A DNA stretch of 64,000 bases from Bacteroidales bacterium (GCA_015061115.1 SUXE01000018.1:1-64000), one strand, 5' to 3'. Counted from the stretch's first letter, positions 1-9,291 are shown. Notes: a model not told the origin generated them from the sequence alone. Made by a program: numbers and translations.

Positions 1-25
1 AGTGAAAAATCTGACACGGCAAAAT

Positions 26-50
26 CCTGGGCAACTTTTTGTTGCTCAGG
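26..50 (-). terminator. weak hairpin downstream of waaA
   Basis: A 10-bp stem (26-35 with 41-50, one G-T pair, T5 loop) lies past the 3' end of the minus-strand waaA gene. Read on the minus strand it is followed by ATTTTG, a short U-run, so it is a plausible but weak intrinsic terminator. Confidence 0.5.
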
Positions 51-102
51 AACTTATAAATTAATTTAAATCAAAGTGTTGCGGAATTAAGGATATAAAC
101 AA

Positions 103-1329
103 TTATTTGAATATCTCATTCATCACTATCTCAGTCGCTCCGCAATGTTCTCTCACGAATGCTTTTGCCACGGCTGATGTCTTGCTGAGTGTGTTCTGCT
201 TTTCATCGAACATCTCATTCAGTAGCGGGAACAATTCCTGCTTGTTGTTGATTGGGAACGCCGCACCTGATTTCACCATGTCCACAGCCTCACGGAATTT
301 CTTGTAGTTTGGCCCGAAGAATATAGGCATTCCGTAGACGGCGGGCTCCAGGATGTTGTGGATTCCTACGCCGAAACCTCCGCCTACATATCCCACGTCG
401 CCATATTTATACACAGATGTGAGGATTCCTATGCAGTCGATGATCAGACAATCAGCATTTTTTATCTCTTCTTCCGTCGACTTGGTGAATCTTGCGTATT
501 TTTTGTTAAGTTTTTTGCATATCTCTTCCACATGTGCCTCACTTGTGACGTGTGGGGCAAGGATCATTTTGAATCCGTCGTTGTTGTTGAAATATTCGCA
601 AAGCAGATCCTCGTCTGGTTGCCATGAACTGCCTGCAATCAGCACTTTCTTGTCTCCCTTGAAGGCTGCTATCTGCGGAATCTCTTTCGCCTGCTTCACT
701 ATTTCACACACACGGTCGAAACGGGTGTCGCCGGCGATTGTCACGTTGTGGATGCCGATGGAGTGGAGCAGATTGATAGAATTTGCGTCTTGCACAAACA
801 GACGGTTGAAGCATTTCAACACTTTCTTGTAGACGAATCCGTACCATTTGAAGAACGCCTGCTCCTCCCTGAATATGGCCGACACTATATATGTAGGGAT
901 TCTGCGCCTTTTCAGGTTGAACAGGAAGTTCATCCAGAATTCATATTTGATGAAGATGACGATGCTTGGATTCACGATGTCTAGAAACCTTTTGGCATTG
1001 CCGATCGTGTCGAGTGGCATGTAGCAAACAATGTCTGCCTTGTCATAATTTTTTCGCACTTCGTAGCCCGACGGAGAGAAGAATGTCAGCAGAATCTTAT
1101 ACTCCGGGTGGTCTTTCTTTATGCGTTCGATGATTGGACGTCCTTGTTCAAACTCGCCCAACGATGCCGCATGAACCCATATATAATTAGCATTCCCGTC
1201 GATCTGACCCTTTAATCTTTTCAGTAGGTCGACTCTGCCGTCATGGAACAGTTTTGCCTTTTCGTTGAAGAAAGAGGCAACCCATACCCCAAACTGATAA
1301 ATAAGAATTGCTAAATTATAAATAATCAT
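103..1329 (-). CDS. waaA: 3-deoxy-D-manno-octulosonic acid (Kdo) transferase
   Basis: This 408-residue protein matches the WaaA/KdtA family, which transfers Kdo from CMP-Kdo to lipid IVA on the inner face of the cytoplasmic membrane during LPS core synthesis. An N-terminal hydrophobic anchor (about residues 4-20) is followed by the family's early motif with HAASLGEFEQ (about 53-62), and a C-terminal GT-B half contains VGGGFGVGIHNILEPAVYG (about 316-334), the nucleotide-sugar end typical of the family. Length is normal for WaaA (about 410-430). It lies downstream of gltX on the same strand with a 110-bp gap holding two hairpins, so it may have its own promoter. Known from the family: the number of Kdo units added varies and cannot be read from sequence. 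Confidence 0.95.
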   Translation of the reverse strand: MIIYNLAILIYQFGVWVASFFNEKAKLFHDGRVDLLKRLKGQIDGNANYIWVHAASLGEFEQGRPIIERIKKDHPEYKILLTFFSPSGYEVRKNYDKADIVCYMPLDTIGNAKRFLDIVNPSIVIFIKYEFWMNFLFNLKRRRIPTYIVSAIFREEQAFFKWYGFVYKKVLKCFNRLFVQDANSINLLHSIGIHNVTIAGDTRFDRVCEIVKQAKEIPQIAAFKGDKKVLIAGSSWQPDEDLLCEYFNNNDGFKMILAPHVTSEAHVEEICKKLNKKYARFTKSTEEEIKNADCLIIDCIGILTSVYKYGDVGYVGGGFGVGIHNILEPAVYGMPIFFGPNYKKFREAVDMVKSGAAFPINNKQELFPLLNEMFDEKQNTLSKTSAVAKAFVREHCGATEIVMNEIFK

Positions 1330-1369
1330 CTTTTTTTATTTTTTGTTGACCTATTCAAAAAATATAATT

Positions 1370-1432
1370 GGGAGAGTAAACGCCCTCCCATAAATATGTC
1401 TGAAGGTGTATGGGCAGGATTCAGACCTGCCC
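1370..1432 (-). terminator. two hairpins after gltX
   Basis: Two inverted repeats follow the gltX stop: GGGCAGG (1412-1418) with CCTGCCC (1426-1432), and GGGAG (1370-1374) with CTCCC (1385-1389). On the minus strand the second is followed by AATTATATTTTTT, so it probably ends most gltX transcripts before waaA. The first is followed on the plus strand by GTTGTTTTT and could act in that direction. Confidence 0.55.
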
Positions 1433-1439
1433 GTTGTTT

Positions 1440-2957
1440 TTATTTTATTACAGCCAATGCGGCGTTCAGACGACGCAATGTCTCCTCTTTTCCTAAAATC
1501 TCGATGATGTCGAACATGTGTGGACCACGTGCCGCGCCGATGATTGTGATTCGGAATGAGTTCATCACGGTTCCTGTGTTGTGACCGTTTTTCTCAATCC
1601 AATCCATCACTATCTTCTCCATGTTGGCAGACGTGAAGTCGCTGATGCCTTCGAGAATTTTTCCAAGTTCAGCCATCAATGCTGGGCTCTCTTCCTTCCA
1701 ACGTTTTTTGATTGATTTCTCATCGTATTCAGTTGGAGCCTCGAAGAAGAAGTTTGTCTCCTCCCATAGGTCTGCCACGAATGAGATTCTTGTCTTCACC
1801 ATTCCGACGATGCGTTCAAGTGTGGCGTCTGCGATCTCATAACCTTTCTCCTTAAGAAGTGGCTTGTACATTGCGGCAAGTTCGGCGTCGCTCTTCTTGA
1901 TGATATATTCGTGGTTGAACCATTTCGCCTTTTCGTAGTCGAATCTTGCACCCGACTTGCTTACGTGGCCAAGGTCGAAAAGCTCTGTAAGCTCCTCCAC
2001 TGTGAACAAATCTCTGTCGAGACCTGGGTTCCATCCAAGCAAAGCAAGGAAGTTGACGACAGCCTCTGGCAAGTAGCCGCTCTCACGGTATCCGCTCGAC
2101 ACTTCATTTGTCTTTGGATCCACCCAACGTAGTGGGAATACTGGGAATCCAAGTTTATCGCCGTCTCGTTTGCTCAACTTTCCATTTCCTACTGGCTTAA
2201 GAAGCAAAGGCAAGTGGGCGAATCTTGGCATTGTGTCCTGCCATCCGAAATAGCGGTACAGCAACACGTGAAGTGGAGCAGATGGCAACCACTCTTCACC
2301 ACGGATCACATGAGTCACCTCCATCAGGTGGTCGTCGACGATATTGGCCAAGTGGTATGTAGGAAGATCGTCGGCCGACTTGTATAGCACTTTGTCGTCC
2401 AATACGTTAGAGTTGATTGTGACTTTGCCGCGAACCATATCGTCGATCACGATATCCTCGTTTGGCTCAACCTTCGCGCGGACTACATATTTTTCGCCTG
2501 CCGCAATCTTTGCCTTCACTTCGTCCTCGCTCATAGTAAGTGAGTTCTTTCCCATAGAACGAGTCTTCGCGTCATACTGGAAGTTAGGAATCTCAGCACG
2601 AAGCTTCTCAAGTTCTTCAGGAGTGTCGAATGCGATGTAGGCGTTGCCGCTCTTCAATAGAATGTCGACATATTTGCGGTAGATGTCTCTACGCTCGCTC
2701 TGACGGTATGGAGCGTGGTCGCCGCCGATTCCAACACCTTCGTCGAATTTGATTCCAAGCCATTTGAACGATTCTATGATATACTCCTCAGCTCCTGGCA
2801 CAAAGCGTGTGCTGTCGGTATCCTCGATTCTTAGCAACAAATCGCCGCCATGCTTCTTGGCAAACAAATAATTGTATAGGCATGTGCGCACTCCACCGAT
2901 GTGAAGCGCACCTGTTGGGCTCGGTGCAAAACGCACTCTTACTTTTCTATCTGACAT
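1440..2957 (-). CDS. gltX: glutamyl-tRNA synthetase
   Basis: A class I aminoacyl-tRNA synthetase of 505 residues that charges tRNA-Glu with glutamate in the cytoplasm. The HIGH-type signature is [12 protein letters not shown] near residues 12-23 and the KMSKS-type loop reads KLSKRDGD near 258-265, both intact. The catalytic Rossmann half is followed by the alpha-helical anticodon-binding half; length is normal. No second GluRS/GlnRS is seen in the window. The start is supported by a TATATTTG -7 box 32 nt upstream. The adjacent, divergent TPR gene shares the same 101-bp intergenic region. Confidence 0.97.
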   Translation of the reverse strand: MSDRKVRVRFAPSPTGALHIGGVRTCLYNYLFAKKHGGDLLLRIEDTDSTRFVPGAEEYIIESFKWLGIKFDEGVGIGGDHAPYRQSERRDIYRKYVDILLKSGNAYIAFDTPEELEKLRAEIPNFQYDAKTRSMGKNSLTMSEDEVKAKIAAGEKYVVRAKVEPNEDIVIDDMVRGKVTINSNVLDDKVLYKSADDLPTYHLANIVDDHLMEVTHVIRGEEWLPSAPLHVLLYRYFGWQDTMPRFAHLPLLLKPVGNGKLSKRDGDKLGFPVFPLRWVDPKTNEVSSGYRESGYLPEAVVNFLALLGWNPGLDRDLFTVEELTELFDLGHVSKSGARFDYEKAKWFNHEYIIKKSDAELAAMYKPLLKEKGYEIADATLERIVGMVKTRISFVADLWEETNFFFEAPTEYDEKSIKKRWKEESPALMAELGKILEGISDFTSANMEKIVMDWIEKNGHNTGTVMNSFRITIIGAARGPHMFDIIEILGKEETLRRLNAALAVIK

Positions 2958-2988
2958 TTAAATCTAAATTACAATTTGAATTTTCATG

Positions 2989-2996
2989 CAAATATA
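2989..2996 (-). promoter_or_regulatory. -7 box of gltX (TATATTTG)
   Basis: The minus strand reads TATATTTG, an exact match to the Bacteroidetes -7 consensus TAnnTTTG, about 32 nt upstream of the gltX start codon. Confidence 0.7.
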
Positions 2997-3026
2997 TTGC
3001 TTTTTTCCCGTTTCGTAATTTTTTTG

Positions 3027-3034
3027 TAGATTTG
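3027..3034 (+). promoter_or_regulatory. -7 box of the TPR gene (TAGATTTG)
   Basis: TAGATTTG matches TAnnTTTG exactly and ends 24 nt before the ATG at 3059. It supports that ATG over an upstream in-frame extension that would overlap gltX. Confidence 0.7.
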
Positions 3035-3058
3035 CAACGTAAAAAATCTTCTTTTTTT

Positions 3059-5041
3059 ATGCATTTGTATCGCTTTTACGTAAAATATCTCTCAATTGCA
3101 TTGATCCTGATTTCAATTTTGCTGCCGATTCAGCAGGCAAAATCGCAGATCAACACCGACCGTGTGATGTCGATAGGAAAGAATGCTCTCTATTTTGAGG
3201 ACTATGTTCTGGCTATGCAATATTTTAATGTCGTGATTGGTGCGAAACCCTATCTTGCCGAACCATATTTTTGCCGTGCGGTAGCCAAAATCAATCTAGA
3301 GGATTATGTAGGAGCCGACGCGGATTGCTCTTTGGCTCTTGAAAGAAACCCTTTCATTGTGAGCGCTTATCATTGCCGTGGTGTGGCACGCCTTAATATC
3401 GGGAAATACGAGGATGCGTTGGCTGACTTTGTCAAGGGTTTGGAACTCGACGAGTATAATTCAGCACTCACCACCTGCAAAGGAATCGCTTACGTGCAGA
3501 TGAAGAAATATGAAGAGGCTAGGAAGGCTTTCTCAGACGCCCTTCACAAAACGACAAATAAGGGTCCGATTTACATCTATCGCGCAAAATCCAACATAAT
3601 GGCTGGCGACACTGTCGCTGCCTTGGATGATGTGGAGAAATCGTTGGCGTTGGATAAGTATGATGCCGACGCGTATGCTTTCCGCGGTATGATCAGATAT
3701 CTCAAGAAAGACTTTAAGGATGCTGTGGCAGATTACGATGAGGCTCTTCGTCTTGTTGGCAAACGTGCTGATCTGTATGTCAACCGTGGTATCGCACGTT
3801 ATGAAATGAATGATTTGCAGGGTGCTATGTCCGACTATGACGCTGTGGTGGCTCTCGACGAAGACAATGTTGTGGCAAGATTCAACCGTGGACTGCTGCG
3901 TATGGAGGTGGGCAACTGGAACGGGGCGGAGCAGGATTTCGCTCATGTCATACTTGTGGAGCCGGACAACGATATGGCGATCTACAACCGTGGCATCATT
4001 CGTAGTCATATCGGCAACTATAAAGGTGCAATTGAGGATTTCACCAACATCATAAATGAATATCCGGATTTCGCGCAGGGATATTATGCAAGAGCCGAGG
4101 CTAAAAGACGTCGACTTGATGAAAAGGGAGCCCGACTCGACTATAACACTGGTTATGTGCTCGAACATAAACAGAAAGAAGAAAAACAGGATAGCCTGAA
4201 GACACGAAAGAAGAAGGACAAGAGTATCAAGAAATACAACCGCCTGATTGCCGCTGATCCCGAAGATGAGCAAAGAAGAGTGGCATACAAGACCAACTAC
4301 CGTGGCAAAGTGCAGAACGTGAATGCGGAAATCACTCTGCAGCCTAACTATATCCCGTCTTACTATGCGGATAAAAAAGAGGTGGGCGGTGTGGCCTACA
4401 GCCTGTTTGTCAAGCATGTCGAGCAGACTTACAAACTGCCGCGCCAATTGTATCTTGTGACGAATACTGAGAAACTTTCGGAGCGTCAGGTATATGAGCA
4501 TTTTGAGAGTATCAAGCGTGCCGACAGCAAGAATGGATGGGTGGACAAAAACAAGCTTCTTGCCCGTGCACTCGATTATGCGAGTGTGCAGGATTATGCC
4601 GCCGCCTATGATGATCTGAACGCATATGTCCAGATAGACAAGAACGAACCGTTCGTCTACTTCTTCATCGCGGAAATGCTTGTGATGAAATATAAGGCGT
4701 TGGGCGACGGTGATGAGAATGCTATGATGAAGAGCGCGATTCTTAAACTTGCTCTCGACAATTATGAACTGTGCGAAAGGCTCGCTCCCGACTTCGCATA
4801 TTGCTATTATAATGAGGCAAATGTGAGAGTTATGTTAAAAGATTACTCAGAAGCTATTGTAAAATATACAAAAGCATTAACTTTGTCTCCAGACTTGGCC
4901 GAGGCTTATTTCAATCGTGGCCTGACTTTCATCTATACCAACAAAAATGATGAGGGCATTTCAGATTTGAGCAAGGCTGGAGAACGGGGAATTTATTCGG
5001 CTTACAATGTGATAAAGAGATATTCCGAAAATAAAAAGTGA
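3059..5041 (+). CDS. secreted tetratricopeptide repeat protein
   Basis: The 660-residue product starts with a signal peptide (hydrophobic stretch about 11-24, cleavage probably after AKSQ near 31) and then runs as consecutive TPR units of 34 residues from about 35 to 355, with typical pairs such as AVADYDEALRL and AMSDYDAVVAL. A charged lysine-rich linker around 360-390 (KEEKQD...TRKKKDKSIKK) and a less regular middle part separate a second TPR block at about 505-650. TPR proteins are scaffolds for protein-protein contacts; this one is expected in the periplasm or on the outer membrane. The partner is not evident. The frame remains open to 2807, but the ATG at 3059 is preferred because a perfect -7 box lies just before it and a signal peptide follows. 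The next gene starts about 95 bp downstream on the same strand. Confidence 0.85.
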   Translation: MHLYRFYVKYLSIALILISILLPIQQAKSQINTDRVMSIGKNALYFEDYVLAMQYFNVVIGAKPYLAEPYFCRAVAKINLEDYVGADADCSLALERNPFIVSAYHCRGVARLNIGKYEDALADFVKGLELDEYNSALTTCKGIAYVQMKKYEEARKAFSDALHKTTNKGPIYIYRAKSNIMAGDTVAALDDVEKSLALDKYDADAYAFRGMIRYLKKDFKDAVADYDEALRLVGKRADLYVNRGIARYEMNDLQGAMSDYDAVVALDEDNVVARFNRGLLRMEVGNWNGAEQDFAHVILVEPDNDMAIYNRGIIRSHIGNYKGAIEDFTNIINEYPDFAQGYYARAEAKRRRLDEKGARLDYNTGYVLEHKQKEEKQDSLKTRKKKDKSIKKYNRLIAADPEDEQRRVAYKTNYRGKVQNVNAEITLQPNYIPSYYADKKEVGGVAYSLFVKHVEQTYKLPRQLYLVTNTEKLSERQVYEHFESIKRADSKNGWVDKNKLLARALDYASVQDYAAAYDDLNAYVQIDKNEPFVYFFIAEMLVMKYKALGDGDENAMMKSAILKLALDNYELCERLAPDFAYCYYNEANVRVMLKDYSEAIVKYTKALTLSPDLAEAYFNRGLTFIYTNKNDEGISDLSKAGERGIYSAYNVIKRYSENKK

Positions 5042-5136
5042 TTTCTCTCGATTGTCTGGGGCGGGATGTGAAGATGGTGATCGAAAGACAATGGAGATTA
5101 TTGTAGTGTGATATTGTGAAAAGACAAAGTAAGATT

Positions 5137-6801
5137 ATGGTTATTGTGAAGGTGGCATGCATCCTGTGTATGCTGCTGTCGACGTTGCGTCTTTTGGCTC
5201 AGGATTCAATACAGTATAACTACAATCCATTCGTCGTTATTGATTATCTTGACCGGCAGATGAATGAGTCTAAACCAGCCTCGTATGATGCTTTCAAATA
5301 TAATTTGCTGAAACAATATGTCTTGGAGAAAGAGTCGCTTGGCGACGAGGTGGCTTACGACTCTCTTTCTAAACGTAGTATGCGATACATATATGGAAAT
5401 GCGTATGGCAGCAGTTCAAATAAATATTCCGGACTTGATGCGATGGAGTCGTCTCTCGACTCTGACAAAGAACTTGATCAGTTGCGTATTGAGAATGCCG
5501 AACTTAAACGAGAGATCGAGAGACTGGAGTATTATGCCAAGAAGAAAGTTGGCGACAGAATGTCAACCGCTGAGTTGAAGCAGGCCAACCAATGGGTCGA
5601 GAAAATAGTGCAGAAGACGCGAAGAGATGCAGATTCCCTGACTAAGAAACAGATCAAGTGGGACACATTGTATGCTTTGCCTTATTGTGTGGATACGATC
5701 AAGAGTATTGTGCTGACTCCATATTTCTCGGAAGACACAGTCAAGTCGGTCTACCTGCCTGGTTTAACGATGTTTGAGAAAAAATCACGTCGCTACAATC
5801 TGAAAAAGGAGATTGACGACCGATTGATGTATTCCATTATTCAAGAGGATCCTTTGATTGTGTCGTATTATGGCTTGGAAGATTATGAGCCGAATATCGT
5901 TGACTTCTCAGACATGGATATCCGCTACGTCCACTTGGAAGAATCTAATGATCATCAGCTTAAATTAAACATCAAGAAGAGAGGCCATGGCAATGAGGCT
6001 TGGCATAGAAAAGGAAAAATCGGAATTGATTTCTGCGGTTTCTTGGTGTCCAACTGGGCAAGTGGAGGAAAGAACAACATGACATTCTCCGGCTCGTTGG
6101 CATACGAAGCCATTTATGAAAAGAACCGCATTCTATGGAACAACAAGTTTTCGTGTGTCCTTGGATTCCTGTTCACATCACAGGATTACGACTCTTTGCG
6201 AGCAGTCCGTGTAAATGAGGATGAATTGCTTGCAAACAGCCGTTTACTATATAAAATGCAAAATCACAACAGCCTCTATTATGGTCTGATGGATTTGAAG
6301 ATCAAGACATGTCTGTTTACTGGTTACGACACTTATAATGCCAGCACACCGGCCACTTCATTTTTGTCGCCAAGCGATGTGTTCTGGGGACCAGGAATGT
6401 ATTTCCTGCGAAAGGGAAAGGCAGAGCTGTTTGCTTCTCCTATTAGTGGAAGATGGACGTGGGTGTTTGGCGACAAACTTGAGCCTAAGGAATTTGGTTA
6501 TGTGGAGGGAGAACGCACTATGCAGGCGGCTCCGGGATTCCGTGTCGACTCCAATCTGAAGTGGCAGTTCTCAAAAGATTTGCGTATCTCTACCGGATTT
6601 GAATCATTCCTTCCGTATAAAGGACCATTTAAGGATATGTTGTTCTTGCAATGGGATTTGACAGGCAAATTCAACATTAATAAATATGTGTCGATGGGAT
6701 TCAACCTCAAACTCCGTTCTGATGGACATGCCCGTGGCAAGTATCGCGATAAGGCACAGTGTCAGAGCAAGCAGACTATCGGCTTTACGTATGTGTTCTA
6801 A
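5137..6801 (+). CDS. DUF3078-type outer membrane protein
   Basis: The 554-residue product has a signal peptide ending near LRLLAQ (about residue 22), a coiled-coil stretch (about 110-140, ELDQLRIENAELKREIERLE) and a C-terminal half resembling DUF3078, a Bacteroidetes family expected to form an outer-membrane beta-barrel. The DUF3078 hallmark is the segment with FLVSNWASGGKNNMTFSGSL (about 305-324), and the chain ends in an aromatic residue (TFVF... ending YVF) as barrels do. A GTG at 5116 in the same frame is an alternative start; the ATG at 5137 places the hydrophobic core of the signal peptide better. Substrate or role is unknown. It probably follows the TPR gene in one transcription unit, which suggests a shared envelope task. 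Confidence 0.75.
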   Translation: MVIVKVACILCMLLSTLRLLAQDSIQYNYNPFVVIDYLDRQMNESKPASYDAFKYNLLKQYVLEKESLGDEVAYDSLSKRSMRYIYGNAYGSSSNKYSGLDAMESSLDSDKELDQLRIENAELKREIERLEYYAKKKVGDRMSTAELKQANQWVEKIVQKTRRDADSLTKKQIKWDTLYALPYCVDTIKSIVLTPYFSEDTVKSVYLPGLTMFEKKSRRYNLKKEIDDRLMYSIIQEDPLIVSYYGLEDYEPNIVDFSDMDIRYVHLEESNDHQLKLNIKKRGHGNEAWHRKGKIGIDFCGFLVSNWASGGKNNMTFSGSLAYEAIYEKNRILWNNKFSCVLGFLFTSQDYDSLRAVRVNEDELLANSRLLYKMQNHNSLYYGLMDLKIKTCLFTGYDTYNASTPATSFLSPSDVFWGPGMYFLRKGKAELFASPISGRWTWVFGDKLEPKEFGYVEGERTMQAAPGFRVDSNLKWQFSKDLRISTGFESFLPYKGPFKDMLFLQWDLTGKFNINKYVSMGFNLKLRSDGHARGKYRDKAQCQSKQTIGFTYVF

Positions 6802-6844
6802 CGCTTCGGAGTGGAGCGACGAATTTGTTTTCCAAACTTCCTGT

Positions 6845-6924
6845 ACTGCGGATTTTCAATGAAAAACTGAAGTGGTACTGCGGATTTTCAATGAAAAACT
6901 GAAGTAGCACTGCGGATTTTCAAT
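6845..6924 (+). repeat. 32-bp tandem repeat, 2.5 copies
   Basis: Units begin at 6845, 6877 and 6909 with ACTGCGGATTTTCAAT; the first two are complete and the third is cut short after 16 bp. The units differ at only two or three bases near the end (TGGT versus TAGC). The array fills the gap between the DUF3078 gene and the AAA ATPase and ends just before the latter's -7 box. Confidence 0.9.
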
Positions 6925-6933
6925 CTTTTTGAT

Positions 6934-6941
6934 TATTTTTG
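6934..6941 (+). promoter_or_regulatory. -7 box of the AAA ATPase gene (TATTTTTG)
   Basis: TATTTTTG fits TAnnTTTG exactly and lies 8 nt before the ATG at 6950, so the transcript would have a very short leader. If the next in-frame ATG at 6968 is used the leader is about 20 nt. Confidence 0.6.
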
Positions 6942-6949
6942 CGGAAGAG

Positions 6950-8107
6950 ATGACAAAAAGGAAGGCAATGATAGAAAGAAAACTAAACATAGAAAACGAA
7001 GAAGAAAGTATTTTCTTATTTGGAGCAAGACAAACAGGAAAGACTACATTCTTGATGGAAAAGTTTCCTGAGGCGACTTATGTGGATTTGCTAGAGACTG
7101 ATTTGTTGGATCGTTTTCGTAAGAAACCATCGTTGCTAAGAGACGCTTATCAAAATTTGCCAGAGTCGTCTTTGGTTATTATTGATGAGATACAGCAGGT
7201 GCCGGAGCTGTTGAATGAAGTGCATTGGCTTATCAATAGAAAACATTTGCGTTTTATACTTTGTGGTTCAAGCGCAAGAAAACTGCGTAGGGAGGGTGTC
7301 AATACATTAGGTGGTCGTGCTGTCCCTTATTTCTTATATCCATTGGTGAGTGCGGAAATTCCGGATTTAGATATAGACAGAGCATTGAGAAATGGAATGT
7401 TGCCCCGTCATTATTTGAAAGAGGATGCCACATCTCTATTGAAAGCATATGTAGGAATTTATTTGAAAGAGGAGATTCAGGCAGAGTCGCTTGTTAGAAA
7501 TCTGTCGAATTTTTCAAGATTCTTGGAGGTCGCAGCTTTGACAGATGGAGAAATGGTTAATTTCCAAAACATTGCTTCAGATTGCGGTGTGAGCGCTAAT
7601 ACTGTAAAAGAATATTTTCAGATATTGGAAGATACGCTGCTAGGCTTTTTTGTCCCAGCTTACGCTAAAGTTAAAAAGAGAAAGGTGGTGCAGTCTCCTC
7701 GTTTTTACCTTTTTGATGTAGGTGTGGTCAATTATCTGTTGGGACGTAGCAATCTTCAGTTAGGAACTCCTGAATATGGACATGCGTTTGAACATTTTAT
7801 TATGCAGGAGATAGTCGCGTATTTGGGATATTCCAATAGCAGGACAAAATTGTCTTATTGGCGGACATATACACAGATAGAGGTGGATGTGGTGTTGGGT
7901 GATGCTCAAGTCGCTATAGAAATAAAATCTACATTGGAAGTGCAGAATAAACATTTGAAAGGCCTTAAAGCCTTTAAGGAGGAATATCCTGAGGCTCGCC
8001 TGATTATAGTTTCGCAAGACCGTATCAGTCGAATTTCGCAAGACATTGAATATCTCTACGTGCATGATTTTCTGAAAAAGCTGTGGGCTGGGGAAATTGT
8101 ACGATAG
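6950..8107 (+). CDS. AAA ATPase with DUF4143 domain
   Basis: The 385-residue product has an N-terminal P-loop ATPase domain (AAA_14 type): Walker A GARQTGKT at 25-32, Walker B SLVIIDE with D79-E80, and a sensor segment LCGSSARKLR near 104-113. The second half contains a winged-helix-like part (about 190-225) and a DUF4143-type PD-(D/E)XK-like domain with EVDVVLGD and AIEIKS (about 310-330). Such proteins are abundant, laterally mobile single genes in Bacteroidales; their substrate is unknown. In-frame ATGs at 6950 and 6968 are both possible starts; the second gives the family's usual N-terminus (MIERKL). The tandem repeat directly upstream sets it apart from neighbouring genes. Confidence 0.85.
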   Translation: MTKRKAMIERKLNIENEEESIFLFGARQTGKTTFLMEKFPEATYVDLLETDLLDRFRKKPSLLRDAYQNLPESSLVIIDEIQQVPELLNEVHWLINRKHLRFILCGSSARKLRREGVNTLGGRAVPYFLYPLVSAEIPDLDIDRALRNGMLPRHYLKEDATSLLKAYVGIYLKEEIQAESLVRNLSNFSRFLEVAALTDGEMVNFQNIASDCGVSANTVKEYFQILEDTLLGFFVPAYAKVKKRKVVQSPRFYLFDVGVVNYLLGRSNLQLGTPEYGHAFEHFIMQEIVAYLGYSNSRTKLSYWRTYTQIEVDVVLGDAQVAIEIKSTLEVQNKHLKGLKAFKEEYPEARLIIVSQDRISRISQDIEYLYVHDFLKKLWAGEIVR

Positions 8108-8159
8108 AGGATATATGTGTTGAGTTAACGCAATAATAAAACCATATAAAAATAATATT

Positions 8160-8426
8160 ATGATAGACGAATTGATCAAAACCATCAGATATGCGATGGA
8201 GGATTTAGGAGACGAAGATATTCTAAACTACATCGACGAGCATGAGTTGACTGCTGAGACATCATTTGATGAGACAGGTTTGAATTTCGACGAGATGTGT
8301 GCCATCGAACTAATGACAGCAATATCCCAGGATCTGCGTATCGAAATCAAAGACGACGTGGAGTTTATGGATATCCTTCTGTATGGCACAATCGGTGAGG
8401 CTGCCGACTATCTGAAGGAGTGCTGA
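8160..8426 (+). CDS. acyl-carrier-protein-like protein lacking the phosphopantetheine serine
   Basis: The 88-residue, strongly acidic product has the size and helix pattern of an acyl carrier protein. Where a working carrier has a DSL-x-x-VEL core, this one reads DEMCAIEL (residues 44-51): the aspartate and the EL pair are kept but glutamate 45 replaces the serine that takes 4'-phosphopantetheine. It therefore should not carry an acyl arm. The rest (SFDETGLNFDE, SQDLRIEI) follows the family. It lies 52 bp after the AAA ATPase gene on the same strand. It could be a regulatory or decoy carrier, a structural subunit, or a decaying gene; the open frame is intact, which argues against simple decay. 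The contrast is clear with the ACP at 18847, which keeps its DSI serine. Confidence 0.7.
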   Translation: MIDELIKTIRYAMEDLGDEDILNYIDEHELTAETSFDETGLNFDEMCAIELMTAISQDLRIEIKDDVEFMDILLYGTIGEAADYLKEC

Positions 8427-8483
8427 TTGAAATTGAGAATCTTTAGAATTTTTTTGTTATAGTGTCATTCTGTAACAAAAAAT

Positions 8484-8560
8484 GAGGATTGTTAGGGGCC
8501 CATGTTTGATAGATATTGGCCCTAACTCTTCCTCTCTAGTGCGAGCCGTAGGCGAGCACA
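8484..8560 (+). repeat. left half of an inverted-repeat element
   Basis: This starts with GAGGATTGTTA (8484-8494), continues with CCATGTTTGATAGATATTGG as in the complete copy at 10665, and ends with a GC-rich hairpin (8539-8559) that is nearly the reverse complement of the hairpin in the complete copy at 10753-10773. The right terminus is missing. It lies in the 301-bp non-coding stretch 8427-8727, where I see no gene. Confidence 0.7.
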
Positions 8561-8727
8561 TAAAATTTAATAAAACCACAGAGAAATAAAGTTTACAGAG
8601 AAATGCTACGCCTTTTTATGAGAAAAAGAGGTGAGAATCCAATCAGAAAGTGGAGAATGATCCGCAGATTACAATTCATCTAACTTACGTTAAAATAAAT
8701 TTGAAACACCTAAAATCTATTTTAATT

Positions 8728-9291
8728 ATGGCAAGTAAAAAATATTTAGAAGCACGTGATAACCTATTAAAAGCAATAGACTTAGCTATTGAATCAATCA
8801 TAAAATATCCTAATGGAAGAGATAAACGAGAAATGCCTGGTGAAATGGAAATTTATAGTAATAATGGGAGCGAGATAGTAAAAAAAATAGTGAAACTAGA
8901 TAATAAAGATAGCAACGGTAATACTTATACGGATCTCACTTGGGAGTTGAAATTTTATAATGACAGAAAGGAAATACTATTAAATGCAGAAAAGAAATTT
9001 CAAACGTTGCAAAGTCTAAAATATGATATTGAAGATATTTTTACTTATTTCCAAGAAGCTGCAGGACCTGACGTAGATGAGTTTTGGCGACGTATTAAGG
9101 AAGCGAATCTTCCGTATGAGCGAGAGAACAAACTGGAAAAGATAATGAAGCGAGGACGAATCCGCAATGATATTGAGTATGACTATGTGATAGACACTAT
9201 TGTGCCGTTCCAGCAGGAAGGGATTCTCTCAGAAGAGGATGTCAAAAAACTTAATGAGATGATTGAAAAGTTTGAAAATAAGAGGAGGTGA
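8728..9291 (+). CDS. hypothetical protein, copy A of a duplicated pair
   Basis: The family is not recognised. The 187-residue product is charged and probably helical and cytoplasmic, with no signal peptide. Its first 30 residues resemble, and its last 103 residues match almost exactly, the protein encoded at 10128-10619; the middle (about 35-80) is different and has an insertion. The ATG at 8728 is chosen because the same ATTTTAATTATGGCAAGTAAAAAATA context precedes the paralog; an in-frame open extension reaches 8650. The stop overlaps the GTG start of the next gene (GTGA), suggesting translational coupling. The local base composition is AT-rich compared with the genes on either side, as in accessory DNA. 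Confidence 0.75.
   Translation: MASKKYLEARDNLLKAIDLAIESIIKYPNGRDKREMPGEMEIYSNNGSEIVKKIVKLDNKDSNGNTYTDLTWELKFYNDRKEILLNAEKKFQTLQSLKYDIEDIFTYFQEAAGPDVDEFWRRIKEANLPYERENKLEKIMKRGRIRNDIEYDYVIDTIVPFQQEGILSEEDVKKLNEMIEKFENKRR

Noticed and set aside
2807-3058. Upstream extension of the TPR protein into gltX
   Set aside because: It overlaps the gltX 5' end in antisense; a perfect -7 box and signal peptide support the start at 3059.
3533-4501. Long minus-strand frame of 322 codons within the TPR gene
   Set aside because: TPR coding DNA often leaves the antisense strand open; no family motif, promoter or plausible start context is seen.
6845-6924. CRISPR array
   Set aside because: The 32-bp units follow each other with no spacers, and no cas gene is near.
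8160-8426. Housekeeping acyl carrier protein
   Set aside because: The serine needed for the prosthetic group is absent, and no fatty acid synthesis genes adjoin it.
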